From: an uncultured Clostridia bacterium
GTDB taxonomy: Bacteria; Bacillota; Clostridia; Christensenellales; Borkfalkiaceae
Direction: 5' to 3'
Length of the DNA: 64,000 nt
NCBI GenBank assembly: GCA_947626105.1
Contig: CANQQY010000006.1
Location: 43,300-107,299, forward strand
Shown one piece after another: positions 47,751 through 56,078 of this stretch. A program made the position numbers and the translations under genes. Positions within the stretch are counted from its first letter, which is position 1. Every line of letters begins with the position of its first letter. The notes beneath the pieces were generated by a model. It was given only the letters and a program-made list of their open reading frames with translations, had not been told where the DNA came from and ran no database searches.

Positions 47751-50045
47751 TTATTCAAGATACATATGAAGCGATCCGCAAACACGCGCGCTTGCGCGTC
47801 CCTTTCCGCCCTCGAAGCGGATATTGAGTACCCGACACGTTCTCCCGTCCACTGTCTTTGTACGGGCACGGAGAAGGATATCGGGCGGGATCGCGATCTC
47901 CCTTTGGTAAAAACCGTCGCCCATACAATAAAAAAGCCTCTCGTCGAAAACAGTCTCTCCCTCCGCGGAGATCTTCAAATTTTTTCCGTTGTCCGCACTG
48001 CGGAGAGTGACGGATAAAACATTCTTTTTGGCGGGATCGACCTTCATGTCGTAGGAAAACCATCCCTTTTGCATGGCGCGGCGGGAGGAAGCGTTCCCGG
48101 TCTCGCTCACGGAGCGATGTTCCGAGAGCGCATGCAGCGCATCCGATTCATATTGCCCATAGCCGCAACGGACGGCGTCGAAGGGTTCGCGCCGCGCATC
48201 CTCGCACCCCTCTTTCCCCTCGCGCAAGCGAAGATAGAGGGCGTAGCGTCCGTAATTTCTCCGATAATGCAACCGGAACGTCAAGGGACGGTCGCCTCCC
48301 GTGAGGATAAATTCTTCCCCTCTGCGTTTGAGGTACTTTTGCGGATACTCCAATACGTCCGCAAGATCGTCAAAGTACACGCAGTCCGTCTCCTTCCCCC
48401 GTCTTGCGGGGATCGAAACGTCCACGCCGGTCGTCGTCTCCTCCATATCGTCCTCTCCGAGATCGGCGGAAAGAACCGCGCCGCCGTAGCAAAATGCGAG
48501 CGCGCCGCCGTCGGGAAGCCCTTTCAGCGTCACGGCGACGGGGATCGCAAAGAGAAAGACGTCCCCCTCTTCCGCGGGGAAGGAGACATGACCGTTCTCT
48601 TCCTTTACGGGGATCTTTATCCCGTTCTTGCCGACGGCGATCTCTCCGTCCGCCCAATCGGGAATGCGAAGGCGTACGGTAAAGGGCTGTTTGGCGCGCT
48701 CCACCTTGAGGATCCCCCTCTCATGGAACGGAAAATCACAGGTGAGCCGAAGAAAACAGTTTTCGGTTTCGATCTCCGAGGAGAGATACTGTTCGACGGA
48801 AATTTCCCCGTCATTCACATAACAAACGCTGTCCCCCAGCTTGGAAAGGCTCTCCATCCCGCTCCCGGTACAGCACCAAAAGCTCTGAAAAGGCGTCGAA
48901 TAAACTTTGAAGAACCCGCTCGCCATGGGCTGAAAGTAGGTCGTCATGCCCGTTTCGGGGTTTTGCGAGGAGAGAATGGTGTTTGTAAAGGCGTTGTCGT
49001 AATAATCCGTATACCGTTTTTCCCCCGTCACGCAAAAGAGCAAGCGGGCAAGTTTCAGCATATTATAGACGTTGCAAGTCTCGCAGTTACAATTCGTACG
49101 TTCGCGGTCGAGAACATAATCCTCGCCGAAGCGTTCCCATTCGGAATTTCCGCCTGTGACATAGGTATGACGCTCTGTGACCATGCGGAAAAAGGCTTCG
49201 GCGACGGCGAGATAGCGGCTTGCGTCCACCTGTTTGCCGCCGAGCGTCCTGCCGTGCAGGACGACATACCGTTTCAGCGCCCCGACGATCTTTGGAATGG
49301 TCGTATTGGCGTGTCTGTCGTTGAGAACGTCTTTCCCCTCCGTAAGGATCTCGTCGAAGAGCGGCTCTTCATCGAAAATATGCGCGGCTGCCGCATGCGT
49401 TTCCTTCCGCGTATATGAAAAAAGCTCGTAGAGGCAGTCGTTCATACCGCCGTATTCGACGGAGAGAACCTTTTTCCGCAGCCGCTTATCCCAGCGCGAG
49501 ACCCGTCCGTATACCCAATCGCCGAGCCGTGAGGCGATCCCGAGCGCGCTTTCCGAACCGTGCGCATATGCGTCGATCAGCCCCGCAAGGATCTTATGGA
49601 GAGTGTACCACGGCACCCAAGCCTCCGTTTTGATGTTGGTTTTTCCCTGTTCCACATGATCGAACTGCGCTTCGGGATAGCCATCCTTCGTGCGCGGCGC
49701 CCCCCAGAGAAATCCTGTCCCAAGCGCTTGCTGGCACTCGCCGAGGGCATTGACGCACGCTTCCATCTTTGCAAACAGCCGCGCCCGCTTCTCCTGTGCG
49801 ATCGCTGTGTTCGTTGAGGCAAACGCCAGCGCGGAGAGATAATGTCCGAGCGTATGCCCGCCGATGAGCCCGCTCTCCCAACCGCCGTAGCGCACATAAG
49901 GGGTTTTGAGTCCCGAATTTTCGTAGAACCCTGCAAGAAGCCTTCCCTGTTCAAGGGAAAGAAGATAGTCCGCTTCCTTTTCGAGCGCATTCACACACCA
50001 AGCGTCCTTGAGCGTGACGCGGATCGGCATTTCAAGTAACGTCAT
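47751..50045 (-). CDS. GH127 family beta-L-arabinofuranosidase (DUF1680)
   Basis: The 764-residue protein has the DUF1680 (alpha/alpha)6 barrel with GGWESGLIGGHTLGHYLSALA. The zinc/catalytic sites of GH127 are NCNCETCNVYNMLKLARLL (Glu and Cys ligands, near 324) and FWCCTGSGMESLSK (paired cysteines including the proposed nucleophile, near 394). A beta-rich C-terminal part follows. No signal peptide, so the enzyme probably works on imported arabino-oligosaccharides. AAGGTG precedes the ATG. It follows the low-MW phosphatase gene by 78 nt; no sugar transporter is near. Confidence 0.9.
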   Translation of the reverse strand: MTLLEMPIRVTLKDAWCVNALEKEADYLLSLEQGRLLAGFYENSGLKTPYVRYGGWESGLIGGHTLGHYLSALAFASTNTAIAQEKRARLFAKMEACVNALGECQQALGTGFLWGAPRTKDGYPEAQFDHVEQGKTNIKTEAWVPWYTLHKILAGLIDAYAHGSESALGIASRLGDWVYGRVSRWDKRLRKKVLSVEYGGMNDCLYELFSYTRKETHAAAAHIFDEEPLFDEILTEGKDVLNDRHANTTIPKIVGALKRYVVLHGRTLGGKQVDASRYLAVAEAFFRMVTERHTYVTGGNSEWERFGEDYVLDRERTNCNCETCNVYNMLKLARLLFCVTGEKRYTDYYDNAFTNTILSSQNPETGMTTYFQPMASGFFKVYSTPFQSFWCCTGSGMESLSKLGDSVCYVNDGEISVEQYLSSEIETENCFLRLTCDFPFHERGILKVERAKQPFTVRLRIPDWADGEIAVGKNGIKIPVKEENGHVSFPAEEGDVFLFAIPVAVTLKGLPDGGALAFCYGGAVLSADLGEDDMEETTTGVDVSIPARRGKETDCVYFDDLADVLEYPQKYLKRRGEEFILTGGDRPLTFRLHYRRNYGRYALYLRLREGKEGCEDARREPFDAVRCGYGQYESDALHALSEHRSVSETGNASSRRAMQKGWFSYDMKVDPAKKNVLSVTLRSADNGKNLKISAEGETVFDERLFYCMGDGFYQREIAIPPDILLRARTKTVDGRTCRVLNIRFEGGKGRASARVCGSLHMYLE

Positions 50046-50123
50046 ATTTCACCTTCGGGCACTATGATAGAACGCCCCGCCCGCAAAGTCAATCCCAAAA
50101 GGAAAGCGCGGGATGTAAAAAAG

Positions 50124-50591
50124 TCAGTTCAAAAGTCCTTGCGCTTTAAGATATTCGTAAAGCCCTTCGCATCCTTCGAGAATATCACGGAAAGACTCGT
50201 CGAAATTCCCCGTGTACCACGGATCGGCGATGGGACGCGGACGATCGCTGAAATCAAGCAGCATTTTTACCTTATCCGCATTCTTTTCGCCGACGATCCG
50301 CTTCATGTCCCTTACATTCCACACGTCCATTCCGATGAGCAGATCGAACGAATCCCCGTCCCTTGCCGTCATGAGCCTTGCGCGATGCGGAACAAGTGGG
50401 ATCCCCCGCGCCCACAGACACTCCGCCGTTCCTCGGTGCGGCGGATTTCCGATCTCGTCGGTATGCGCCGCGGCGGAAGAGACGAGCACGCTCCCTTTCC
50501 CTCCGTGGCGGACGAGCAGATCGGTCATGACGCTCTCCGCCATGGGCGAGCGGCAGATATTCCCGTGACAAACAAACAAAATACTGTACAT
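50124..50591 (-). CDS. Low-molecular-weight protein-tyrosine phosphatase
   Basis: The 155-residue protein has the active-site loop VCHGNICRSPMAE (C-x5-R-S, residues ~8-20) and the acid DPWYTGNFDESF near residue 120. It dephosphorylates protein tyrosine or arginine (YwlE-type) in the cytoplasm. I start at the ATG at 50591, which has AGGA 8 nt upstream; an in-frame GTG at 50609 falls in the operator-like region. Divergent from the XRE regulator, with which it shares upstream half-sites. Confidence 0.92.
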   Translation of the reverse strand: MYSILFVCHGNICRSPMAESVMTDLLVRHGGKGSVLVSSAAAHTDEIGNPPHRGTAECLWARGIPLVPHRARLMTARDGDSFDLLIGMDVWNVRDMKRIVGEKNADKVKMLLDFSDRPRPIADPWYTGNFDESFRDILEGCEGLYEYLKAQGLLN

Positions 50592-50603
50592 TTTGTGTCC
50601 TAT

Positions 50604-50675
50604 TTTCACAAAATTGTATATTATAATTTGTGAAATTCTGAATTTATGATAATTTTAGCAAAGATTTTTGTGAAA
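50604..50675. promoter_or_regulatory. Three TTTGTGAAA half-sites between the phosphatase and XRE genes
   Basis: TTTCACAAA at 50604-50612 faces TTTGTGAAA at 50627-50635 (9-bp inverted repeat, 14-bp centre containing TATTATAAT). A third TTTGTGAAA is at 50667-50675. The half-site resembles Rex sites, but the order is reversed, so the adjacent XRE regulator is a likelier binder. Confidence 0.55.
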
Positions 50676-50700
50676 TTGACAAAAATTTTATCAAAATCAG

Positions 50701-50729
50701 TTGCTTTTTTGCAAAATCCCTGTTATAAT
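50701..50729 (+). promoter_or_regulatory. Promoter giving a leaderless XRE-regulator mRNA
   Basis: TTGCTT (50701-50706), 17-bp spacer, extended TGT plus TATAAT (50724-50729), 6 nt, ATG at 50736. Confidence 0.8.
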
Positions 50730-50735
50730 GTAGCT

Positions 50736-50939
50736 ATGAAAATATTTTCAGAAAGACTTATGGAACTCAGGAAAGAGCGTGGCCTCTCACAGGCCACCGT
50801 GGCAAGAGATCTGAGCGTCAGTCTTGGCATCGTCTGCTATTGGGAGACGAACAAGAGTGATCCGACCGCTTCGAACATTGCAAAACTCGCGCGATATTTC
50901 AATGTAACAAGCGATTATCTGCTCGGACTCTCAGACTGA
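50736..50939 (+). CDS. XRE-family helix-turn-helix regulator
   Basis: The 67-residue protein is a bare HTH_3 domain: MKIFSERLMELRKERGLSQATVARDLSVSLGIVCYWETNKSDPTASNIAKLARYFNVTSDYLLGLSD. The WETNKSDPT and YLLG motifs are typical. It has no effector domain, so it probably acts as a dimer controlled by concentration or another protein. The ATG sits at the predicted transcription start with no Shine-Dalgarno. The three TTTGTGAAA half-sites upstream are candidate operators. A terminator lies about 70 nt downstream. Confidence 0.9.
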   Translation: MKIFSERLMELRKERGLSQATVARDLSVSLGIVCYWETNKSDPTASNIAKLARYFNVTSDYLLGLSD

Positions 50940-51010
50940 TTTTTTTCACTGCTTCAATCCCCCCCTTTTTTGAAAGCATTGATCGATCTCCCGTGGAAAA
51001 AATCCAACCG

Positions 51011-51035
51011 ATCCGCTTACGGGCGGATTTTATTT
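51011..51035 (+). terminator. Intrinsic terminator after the XRE gene
   Basis: ATCCGC/GCGGAT with a 6-nt loop and TTTTATTTT; it also overlaps the end of the convergent M50-like gene. Confidence 0.75.
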
Positions 51036-51932
51036 TGCGTTCAATTTTTCTTCAAGCATACGCACGCCCTGAAACGGGCTCTTTTTTTTGCGGAAATCTC
51101 CGCCGAACGCCGCGGCGTAACGCCCGAGTTCCGCCCTCTCCCCATCATCCATATATGCTTCGAGAGATTTGAGACGCCCGAAGGTCGGCTCTGCCGCCCC
51201 GACGTCCGCATCGAGCTGCCACTGCATTTTGAGAAAGAGCAACGCATGATAGGCGGGAAGATCCTCCCTTACGACGGGGGCGTCGAACAGCGCCTCGGGG
51301 ATCTCTGAAAAGGGCAAGCGGAAGAGGAGCCCCTGTGCCCGCATGACGCGGAGCATAACTTCCTCCTCGGGGGATCTGTTCAGGATCCCCAATAAAACGG
51401 CGCCGTCCGTCTTTCCCGCGGGGAGTTCGGCGGGCAAAAGGGCGCGGACGCCCTCATACAGACAGGGCAGAGAAAACAATCCGCAAAAAAGAAGCCCCGC
51501 CGAATAGGGAAAAACAAGAAAAAGCGCAAGCAAAACGCCTCCCGCCGCAAGCGAGAACAGCGCGCCGCCCAAAGTAAAGAGAACGACCTTTCCTTTCGTC
51601 CCCTTTCCGTTTTTGGGATACATCTCCGCAGCGCCCGCAAAGTTGGGATTCGTGAACCCGACGCGGCCGTCCGAGATCCTAAGATATGAGAGCGTGACTC
51701 CGGCGCACTTCATGCCGGCAAGCCATCCGAACAGCAAATGCCCGATCTCATGGACGGCGGCGGGAAGGCGGAGAAGGATCGCGGCAAGAAAAAGGAACCA
51801 CGCCGTCCACTCCCCCGCCCCGAGCGGTCTCGGCGCGGAAAAATACAGCATAAGGCAGGCTCCTGCGATCATCCCGATCCAGAGCCCGATGTCCGTTATG
51901 TTGTAAAGCGTTCTTTTTGTTCGTCCGCTCAT
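51030..51932 (-). CDS. M50-like membrane zinc metalloprotease (HEIGH motif)
   Basis: The 300-residue membrane protein has about five helices, with the metalloprotease motif PAAVHEIGHLLFGWLAG (HExxH) at the end of the second or third helix, near residues 61-65. A charged cytoplasmic C-terminal domain follows (from about residue 175). It resembles SpoIVFB/YydH-like M50 relatives, but I do not see the usual NPDG second motif, so it may be a diverged member. AGAGG precedes the ATG. The stop of ppx overlaps this ATG region (4 nt), joining it to the divIC-ppx operon. Confidence 0.7.
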   Translation of the reverse strand: MSGRTKRTLYNITDIGLWIGMIAGACLMLYFSAPRPLGAGEWTAWFLFLAAILLRLPAAVHEIGHLLFGWLAGMKCAGVTLSYLRISDGRVGFTNPNFAGAAEMYPKNGKGTKGKVVLFTLGGALFSLAAGGVLLALFLVFPYSAGLLFCGLFSLPCLYEGVRALLPAELPAGKTDGAVLLGILNRSPEEEVMLRVMRAQGLLFRLPFSEIPEALFDAPVVREDLPAYHALLFLKMQWQLDADVGAAEPTFGRLKSLEAYMDDGERAELGRYAAAFGGDFRKKKSPFQGVRMLEEKLNAK

Positions 51933-52768
51933 ATCAAACCTCTGAGCGTCAAATAGCCCTCTAAATTGTCTCTGTCGGAGAATTTGACCTGTTCAAGACG
52001 GAGTTTTTTCATGATCTCATAAAGGAGCAACGCCGCGCCTGCGATGATATCCGCCCGCTTCGGATCCATGCCGCGCAGCGTTTTCCGCTCTGCGGCAGAC
52101 ATGGAAAGAAGCCTGTCGGCAGTCTCTTTCACCCATTTTTGCGTCAAAGGCAGTCCCTGCAACCGTCCGCCGTCATAGTCGGAAAGCTCCAAATTCAGAC
52201 AGGCGAGCGTGGAAGCCGTCCCGCCGACCGCATAAAATTCCCCGTGCGGCGGTTCTGTGAGAAGGTCGAGTTCTTCTTTTATGCGCCGTTCCAGCTTGTC
52301 CCGATCTTCCCCGCACGCGTCGAAAAGACGCACGGCGCCGATGTTCAGGCTCACCGAAAATGAGCGGGAAGCGATCTCCGTACTCGCTCCGCCGATGTCG
52401 ATAACGCCCCCCTCTCGTTCTCCGAGCGCGCCGAGATAGGCAAGCCGAGCCTCTTCTTCTCCCGAAACAACGTCGATTTCCAACCCGCAGCGCGCCTTTA
52501 CGGCTTCACAAAAATCCGCGCCGTTCTCCGCGGAGCGGACGGCGGCCGTTGCAAAAGCCCTGACTTCGGCGCCCTGCCCCGTTCCTTCTTCGAAAAAGGC
52601 GGAAACGGCGGCAGCCGTGCGGGCGATCGGCTCCGGCTGCATGCGGCGCGTGCGGTCGAGCCCTTCCCCGAGGCGGGTCGTCGCAATCTTTTTATATAAA
52701 GTTTTTCCGTCCGCCCAAAGCATGAGACGAACGGAATTTGAACCGATGTCGATGATCGCGTATTTCAT
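51929..52768 (-). CDS. Ppx/GppA-family exopolyphosphatase-like protein
   Basis: The 279-residue ASKHA-fold hydrolase has AIIDIGSNSVRLML (phosphate loop 1, residues 4-17), FATAAVRSAENG, VSGEEEARLAYLGAL, VIDIGGASTEIA (phosphate loop 2) and YAVGGTASTLACL (adenosine-like motif). It cleaves polyphosphate or pppGpp. It is shorter than E. coli Ppx (no C-terminal HD domain), as is common in Firmicutes. It starts 6 nt after the divIC-like stop with no clear ribosome site, so translation is probably coupled. Confidence 0.88.
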   Translation of the reverse strand: MKYAIIDIGSNSVRLMLWADGKTLYKKIATTRLGEGLDRTRRMQPEPIARTAAAVSAFFEEGTGQGAEVRAFATAAVRSAENGADFCEAVKARCGLEIDVVSGEEEARLAYLGALGEREGGVIDIGGASTEIASRSFSVSLNIGAVRLFDACGEDRDKLERRIKEELDLLTEPPHGEFYAVGGTASTLACLNLELSDYDGGRLQGLPLTQKWVKETADRLLSMSAAERKTLRGMDPKRADIIAGAALLLYEIMKKLRLEQVKFSDRDNLEGYLTLRGLI

Positions 52769-52774
52769 TTTGGA

Positions 52775-53050
52775 TCAATTTTTCGATTTCCAGCCCCGCA
52801 TCAAGGCGTCATAATACGCTCTGGAACCGTATTTATAGTCGTCGAGCTCCTTCGAATCCGCCTCGATCGCTTGTTCGTACTTCTCGATATTTTCCCTCAA
52901 TTCGGCTTCTTCCGAACTTTTCACGCCCATTTGCACAAACTGAATGATGAGCACGACGACCAGAAAGACGATGAGAAGCACGCCGCCAACGGTCGCCCCG
53001 ACGGCGATCCGCCTCATCTTGTCTTGCCTGCTTTTTTCGTTTTCATCCAT
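52775..53050 (-). CDS. divIC: DivIC/FtsB-like septum formation initiator
   Basis: The 91-residue protein has a short basic cytoplasmic start, one membrane helix (VGGVLLIVFLVVVLIIQFV, residues ~22-40), and an outer coiled coil (SSEEAELRENIEKYEQAIEADSKELDDYKYGSRAYYDALMRG). That layout matches DivIC/FtsB divisome proteins, which pair with FtsL and DivIB. Its position right after yabP-yabQ is the same as in Bacillus, which supports the call. It overlaps yabQ by 37 nt. Confidence 0.82.
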   Translation of the reverse strand: MDENEKSRQDKMRRIAVGATVGGVLLIVFLVVVLIIQFVQMGVKSSEEAELRENIEKYEQAIEADSKELDDYKYGSRAYYDALMRGWKSKN

Positions 53051-53370
53051 GCCGAGTATTTCCCCTGTAACGATTTAATTCTATTATATACCTTTTTTGC
53101 GAAAAAAGCAACGATTTTATGGAAACTTTTCAAATACAGGACGATCCCGAGGATACATCCCAAAAGATTATAGAAGCGAAGGGAGGGAAATCCCAGCGCA
53201 ACGGAACAAAACAAATAATACGCGCCGAAGACGACGCAAAAGAGAAAATCGCACGCAATGCGTACCCACTGCCGCCGGAACACAGAGCGGATCGGAGAAA
53301 AAGCGTCATAGAGGATCCCGCCCGATACGCCGAGCATGACGCAGACGAGAAAAATGTAAAATCGGGTCAT
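53014..53370 (-). CDS. yabQ: Spore cortex biosynthesis protein YabQ
   Basis: The 118-residue membrane protein has the YabQ layout: MTRFYIFLVCVMLGVSGGILYDAF (glycine-rich first helix), then DFLFCVVFGAYYLFCSVALGFPSLRFYNLLGCILGIVLYLKSF. In Bacillus YabQ is needed for spore cortex formation in the mother-cell membrane. Its ATG overlaps the yabP stop (ATGA). This is sound evidence that the lineage encodes sporulation genes. Confidence 0.85.
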   Translation of the reverse strand: MTRFYIFLVCVMLGVSGGILYDAFSPIRSVFRRQWVRIACDFLFCVVFGAYYLFCSVALGFPSLRFYNLLGCILGIVLYLKSFHKIVAFFAKKVYNRIKSLQGKYSAWMKTKKAGKTR

Positions 53371-53618
53371 TGGAAGAGCTTTTTCAGCCTTCCCTTCGCG
53401 CCGAATTTCACGGAGGAAACGTCCCCTGTCGCCGCAAAATTCCCGCTTCCCTCCGAAAAGGAAAGTACTTTCAGCCCGCTTCCCTCGATCTTCACCTTTT
53501 TTCCGTTGACGGTAAGGGTGATCGACGTCTCCGAAAACCCGTCTACGCTCGAAACGCCGCTCATCGTGATCTTTCTCTGCTGTTCAATCGTCAGCACGCT
53601 CTCTCTTTCTTCCCGCAT
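53367..53618 (-). CDS. yabP: Spore cortex protein YabP
   Basis: The 83-residue protein (MREERESVLTIEQQRKITMSG, then VKKVxG-like VSSVDGFSETSITLTVNGKKVKIEGSGLKVLSF and GDVSSVKFGAKG) matches the YabP/YqfC fold of small beta proteins made in the mother cell. The start is uncertain: the ATG at 53618 has GGAG only one nt away, and an in-frame TTG at 53654 would add 12 residues. First in the yabP-yabQ-divIC-ppx-M50 string. Confidence 0.82.
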   Translation of the reverse strand: MREERESVLTIEQQRKITMSGVSSVDGFSETSITLTVNGKKVKIEGSGLKVLSFSEGSGNFAATGDVSSVKFGAKGRLKKLFQ

Positions 53619-53669
53619 GCTCCACTTTATGCTCGGACAAAGTTGATTATGCAAGGTAATCCATGAACA

Positions 53670-53701
53670 GAAAAAAGAGACCGTCGGTTACAGTCTCTTT
53701 T
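53670..53701 (-). terminator. Intrinsic terminator after typA
   Basis: AAAAGAGAC/GTCTCTTTT with an 11-nt loop, followed by Ts on the minus strand. Confidence 0.75.
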
Positions 53702-53717
53702 GCAGTTTATCAAAGTA

Positions 53718-53739
53718 TTATGTCAGACAAAGTACTATG
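53718..53739 (+). repeat. Dispersed palindromic element, copy 5
   Basis: TTATGTC, A, GACAAA, GTACTATG, with AGTA just before. It directly abuts the typA stop codon (53740-53742), between the gene and its terminator. Confidence 0.78.
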
Positions 53740-55569
53740 TTATTGTTCGGCTTTCGCCTTTGCGCGCGCCTTTGCCCGAAGCTCGCTATCCAAAATGCGT
53801 TTCCTGATACGAACGCTTGTCGGTGTGATCTCGAGGAGCTCGTCGTCCGCAATAAACTCGAGCGCCTCTTCCAGAGAGAGTTTCTTAGGTGTAATGAGCC
53901 GAAGCGCGTCGTCCGAAGAAGAGGAACGGGTATTCGTCAGATGCTTTTGTTTGCACACGTTGACGTTGATGTCCTCGTCCTTGGGAGAGTATCCGACGAC
54001 CATCCCCTCGTACACCTGCGTTCCCGGCCCGATAAAGAGCGGTCCCCTGCCCTGCGCATTGAACAGCCCGTATGTGACGGCTTCGCCCGTTTCGAAAGCG
54101 ATAAGCGATCCCGAATTTCTGCGTTCGATCTCTCCCTTATAGGGCTGATATTCGAAGAATACCGAACTCATGACGCCCTCGCCCTTGGTATCCGTCAAAA
54201 ATTCGCTCTTATAACCGAAAAGTCCCCGCGCGGGCACCAAAAATTCAAGCCGCATCCGCGATCCCATGGCGCTCATATGGACGAGCTCGCCCTTTCTCGT
54301 TCCCATGCTTTGGAAGATCGGTCCCGTCATATCCTCGGGAACGTCGACGATCAACCGTTCCACAGGTTCATACCTTTCGCCGTCGATCTCCTTATAGAGG
54401 ACTTTCGGGGAGCTTACCTGAAATTCGTATCCCTCCCGCCGCATGGTTTCGATGAGAATACTAAGGTGCATTTCGCCCCTGCCGCTCACACGGAACGCGT
54501 CCGTGGAATCGGTATCCTCTACCCTAAGGGAGACGTCGCGCAAAAGTTCGCGGTAGAGCCTCTCGCGCAAATGCCTCGTCGTGACAAACTTGCCTTCCTT
54601 TCCCGCAAACGGGGAATCGTTGACGGAAAAGATCATTTCGACGGTCGGTTCGGAGATCTTGACAAAGGACACGGGCTCCACATGATCGAATGCGCACACG
54701 GTATCGCCGATGTTGATCTTCTCGAGCCCCGAAAAACAGACGATGTCGCCCGCCCGCGCGCTCTCGCAAGGGACGCGGGAAAGCCCCTCTATCTCGTAGA
54801 GGTTAACGAGTTTCCCTCTAAGATTGACGTCCTTATGGTTATAGTTGCAAACGGTGACGTCCGCGGCCTGTCTTGCAACGCCCCGTTCGATCCTGCCGAT
54901 GCCGATCCTTCCCACATAATCGTTATAGTCGATGGAAGAAACGAGAAGCTGCAAGGGGCCTTCATCGTCCATCTCGAGCGGCGGGAAATGGGACAAGATC
55001 GTATCGAAAAGAGGCGTAAGATCCTCGCCCTGCGCATTCGGATCCAAGGATGAAGTGCCCGCCCTTCCCGAACAATAGATAAAGGGACTGTCGAGCTGTT
55101 CGTCCGAAGCGTTCAGATCCATCAAAAGCTCCAAAACTTCATCCTCCACCTCGCCAAGCCGCGCGTCCGGGCGGTCGATCTTATTGATGACGATGATGAG
55201 TTTGAGCCCCAGCTCAAGCGCCTTTTGCGTGACGAAACGGGTCTGCGGCATGGGCCCTTCGGCGGCGTCCACAAGAATGAGCACGCCCGAAACCATTTTA
55301 AGCGAACGCTCGACTTCCCCCGAGAAATCCGCATGCCCGGGCGTATCAACGATGTTGATCTTGACGCCTTTATAATGAATGGAAGTATTTTTTGCAAGAA
55401 TGGTAATGCCACGCTCGCGCTCGAGATCGCCCGAGTCCATGACGCGTTCCTCGACCACCTGATTTTCGCGGAAAGTTCCCGCCTGCCTCAACATTTGGTC
55501 GACCAAAGTCGTCTTGCCGTGGTCGACGTGCGCGATGATCGCAATGTTCCGTAAATCTTCTCTGATCAT
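53740..55569 (-). CDS. typA: Ribosome-associated GTPase TypA/BipA
   Basis: The 609-residue translational GTPase has G1 [12 protein letters not shown] (13-24), the RGITI G2 region, [14 protein letters not shown] (G3), [10 protein letters not shown] (G4), and the BipA-specific C-terminal domain ([34 protein letters not shown]). It binds 70S ribosomes and aids 50S assembly under stress. AGAGGA precedes the ATG. Single gene with its own promoter; its transcript ends with the dispersed element and a hairpin. Confidence 0.97.
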   Translation of the reverse strand: MIREDLRNIAIIAHVDHGKTTLVDQMLRQAGTFRENQVVEERVMDSGDLERERGITILAKNTSIHYKGVKINIVDTPGHADFSGEVERSLKMVSGVLILVDAAEGPMPQTRFVTQKALELGLKLIIVINKIDRPDARLGEVEDEVLELLMDLNASDEQLDSPFIYCSGRAGTSSLDPNAQGEDLTPLFDTILSHFPPLEMDDEGPLQLLVSSIDYNDYVGRIGIGRIERGVARQAADVTVCNYNHKDVNLRGKLVNLYEIEGLSRVPCESARAGDIVCFSGLEKINIGDTVCAFDHVEPVSFVKISEPTVEMIFSVNDSPFAGKEGKFVTTRHLRERLYRELLRDVSLRVEDTDSTDAFRVSGRGEMHLSILIETMRREGYEFQVSSPKVLYKEIDGERYEPVERLIVDVPEDMTGPIFQSMGTRKGELVHMSAMGSRMRLEFLVPARGLFGYKSEFLTDTKGEGVMSSVFFEYQPYKGEIERRNSGSLIAFETGEAVTYGLFNAQGRGPLFIGPGTQVYEGMVVGYSPKDEDINVNVCKQKHLTNTRSSSSDDALRLITPKKLSLEEALEFIADDELLEITPTSVRIRKRILDSELRAKARAKAKAEQ

Positions 55570-55594
55570 AGTATCCTCTTAAAGTCCACGGGAA

Positions 55595-55623
55595 ATTATA
55601 ATACATCCGCCCGAAAAACACAA
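55595..55623 (-). promoter_or_regulatory. Promoter of typA
   Basis: On the minus strand TTGTGT (55623-55618), 17-bp spacer, TATAAT (55600-55595). Confidence 0.72.
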
Positions 55624-55630
55624 CAAAAAA

Positions 55631-55658
55631 ACACGGGGTTTCGGAAAATTCCCCATGT
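55631..55658. terminator. Hairpin between divergent typA and ASCH promoters
   Basis: ACACGGGG/CCCCATGT (one G-T pair) with a 12-nt loop and seven Ts on the minus strand side. No gene ends here on either strand, so it may act as an insulator. Confidence 0.45.
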
Positions 55659-55661
55659 TTC

Positions 55662-55691
55662 TTGCTATTTGGAACAACTTTGTGCTATAAT
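55662..55691 (+). promoter_or_regulatory. Promoter giving a leaderless ASCH-gene mRNA
   Basis: TTGCTA (55662-55667), 18-bp spacer, extended TGC plus TATAAT (55686-55691), 7 nt, ATG at 55699. Confidence 0.72.
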
Positions 55692-55698
55692 TTTTTTC

Positions 55699-56040
55699 AT
55701 GATACACACAATGAACCTCGATCCCGCGCCCTTTGCGATGATCGCAACCGGAAAAAAGTCATACGAGCTACGCCTCTACGACGAAAAGAGGCAAAAAATA
55801 AAAGTCGGCGATGAAATCGGCTTTGTCAATACCGAAAACGGGAGGAAACTGCGGGCAAAAGTTCTTGGTTTGAACATCTTTCCGTCTTTTGAAGCGCTCT
55901 ACGCCTCCTTGCCGCTCCTCGAGTGCGGATATACCGAGGAAACGCTTCCCACAGCGTCTCCCAAGGATATGGAAGTTTATTATTCTCCCGAGCGGCAGAA
56001 AATGTACGGCGTTGTCGGGATAAAAATCAAACTTTGCTAA
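55699..56040 (+). CDS. ASCH-domain protein
   Basis: The 113-residue protein has the ASCH fold: MNLDPAPFAMIATGKKSYELRLYDEKRQKIKVGDEIGFV, then LRAKVLGLNIFPSFEALYASL and YYSPERQKMYGVVGIKIKL. The GKKxxExRLYD motif is the putative RNA/nucleotide-binding site. Some relatives (YqfB) are N4-acetylcytidine amidohydrolases; others bind RNA. No Shine-Dalgarno; an in-frame ATG four codons later (MNLDP) is a possible alternative. Convergent with dfrA. Confidence 0.82.
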   Translation: MIHTMNLDPAPFAMIATGKKSYELRLYDEKRQKIKVGDEIGFVNTENGRKLRAKVLGLNIFPSFEALYASLPLLECGYTEETLPTASPKDMEVYYSPERQKMYGVVGIKIKLC

Positions 56041-56046
56041 GAAAAG

Positions 56047-56076
56047 CTGTTCGCCTTTTTGCGAACGGGTCTTTTT
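56047..56076 (+). terminator. Intrinsic terminator after the ASCH gene
   Basis: CTGTTCGC/GCGAACGG with a 6-nt loop then five Ts, ending at the convergent dfrA stop. Confidence 0.72.
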
Positions 56077-56078
56077 CA

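Noticed and set aside
50604..50675. Rex-binding site
   Set aside because: Half-sites are Rex-like, but the inverted repeat is everted with a 14-bp centre; an adjacent XRE regulator is a simpler explanation.
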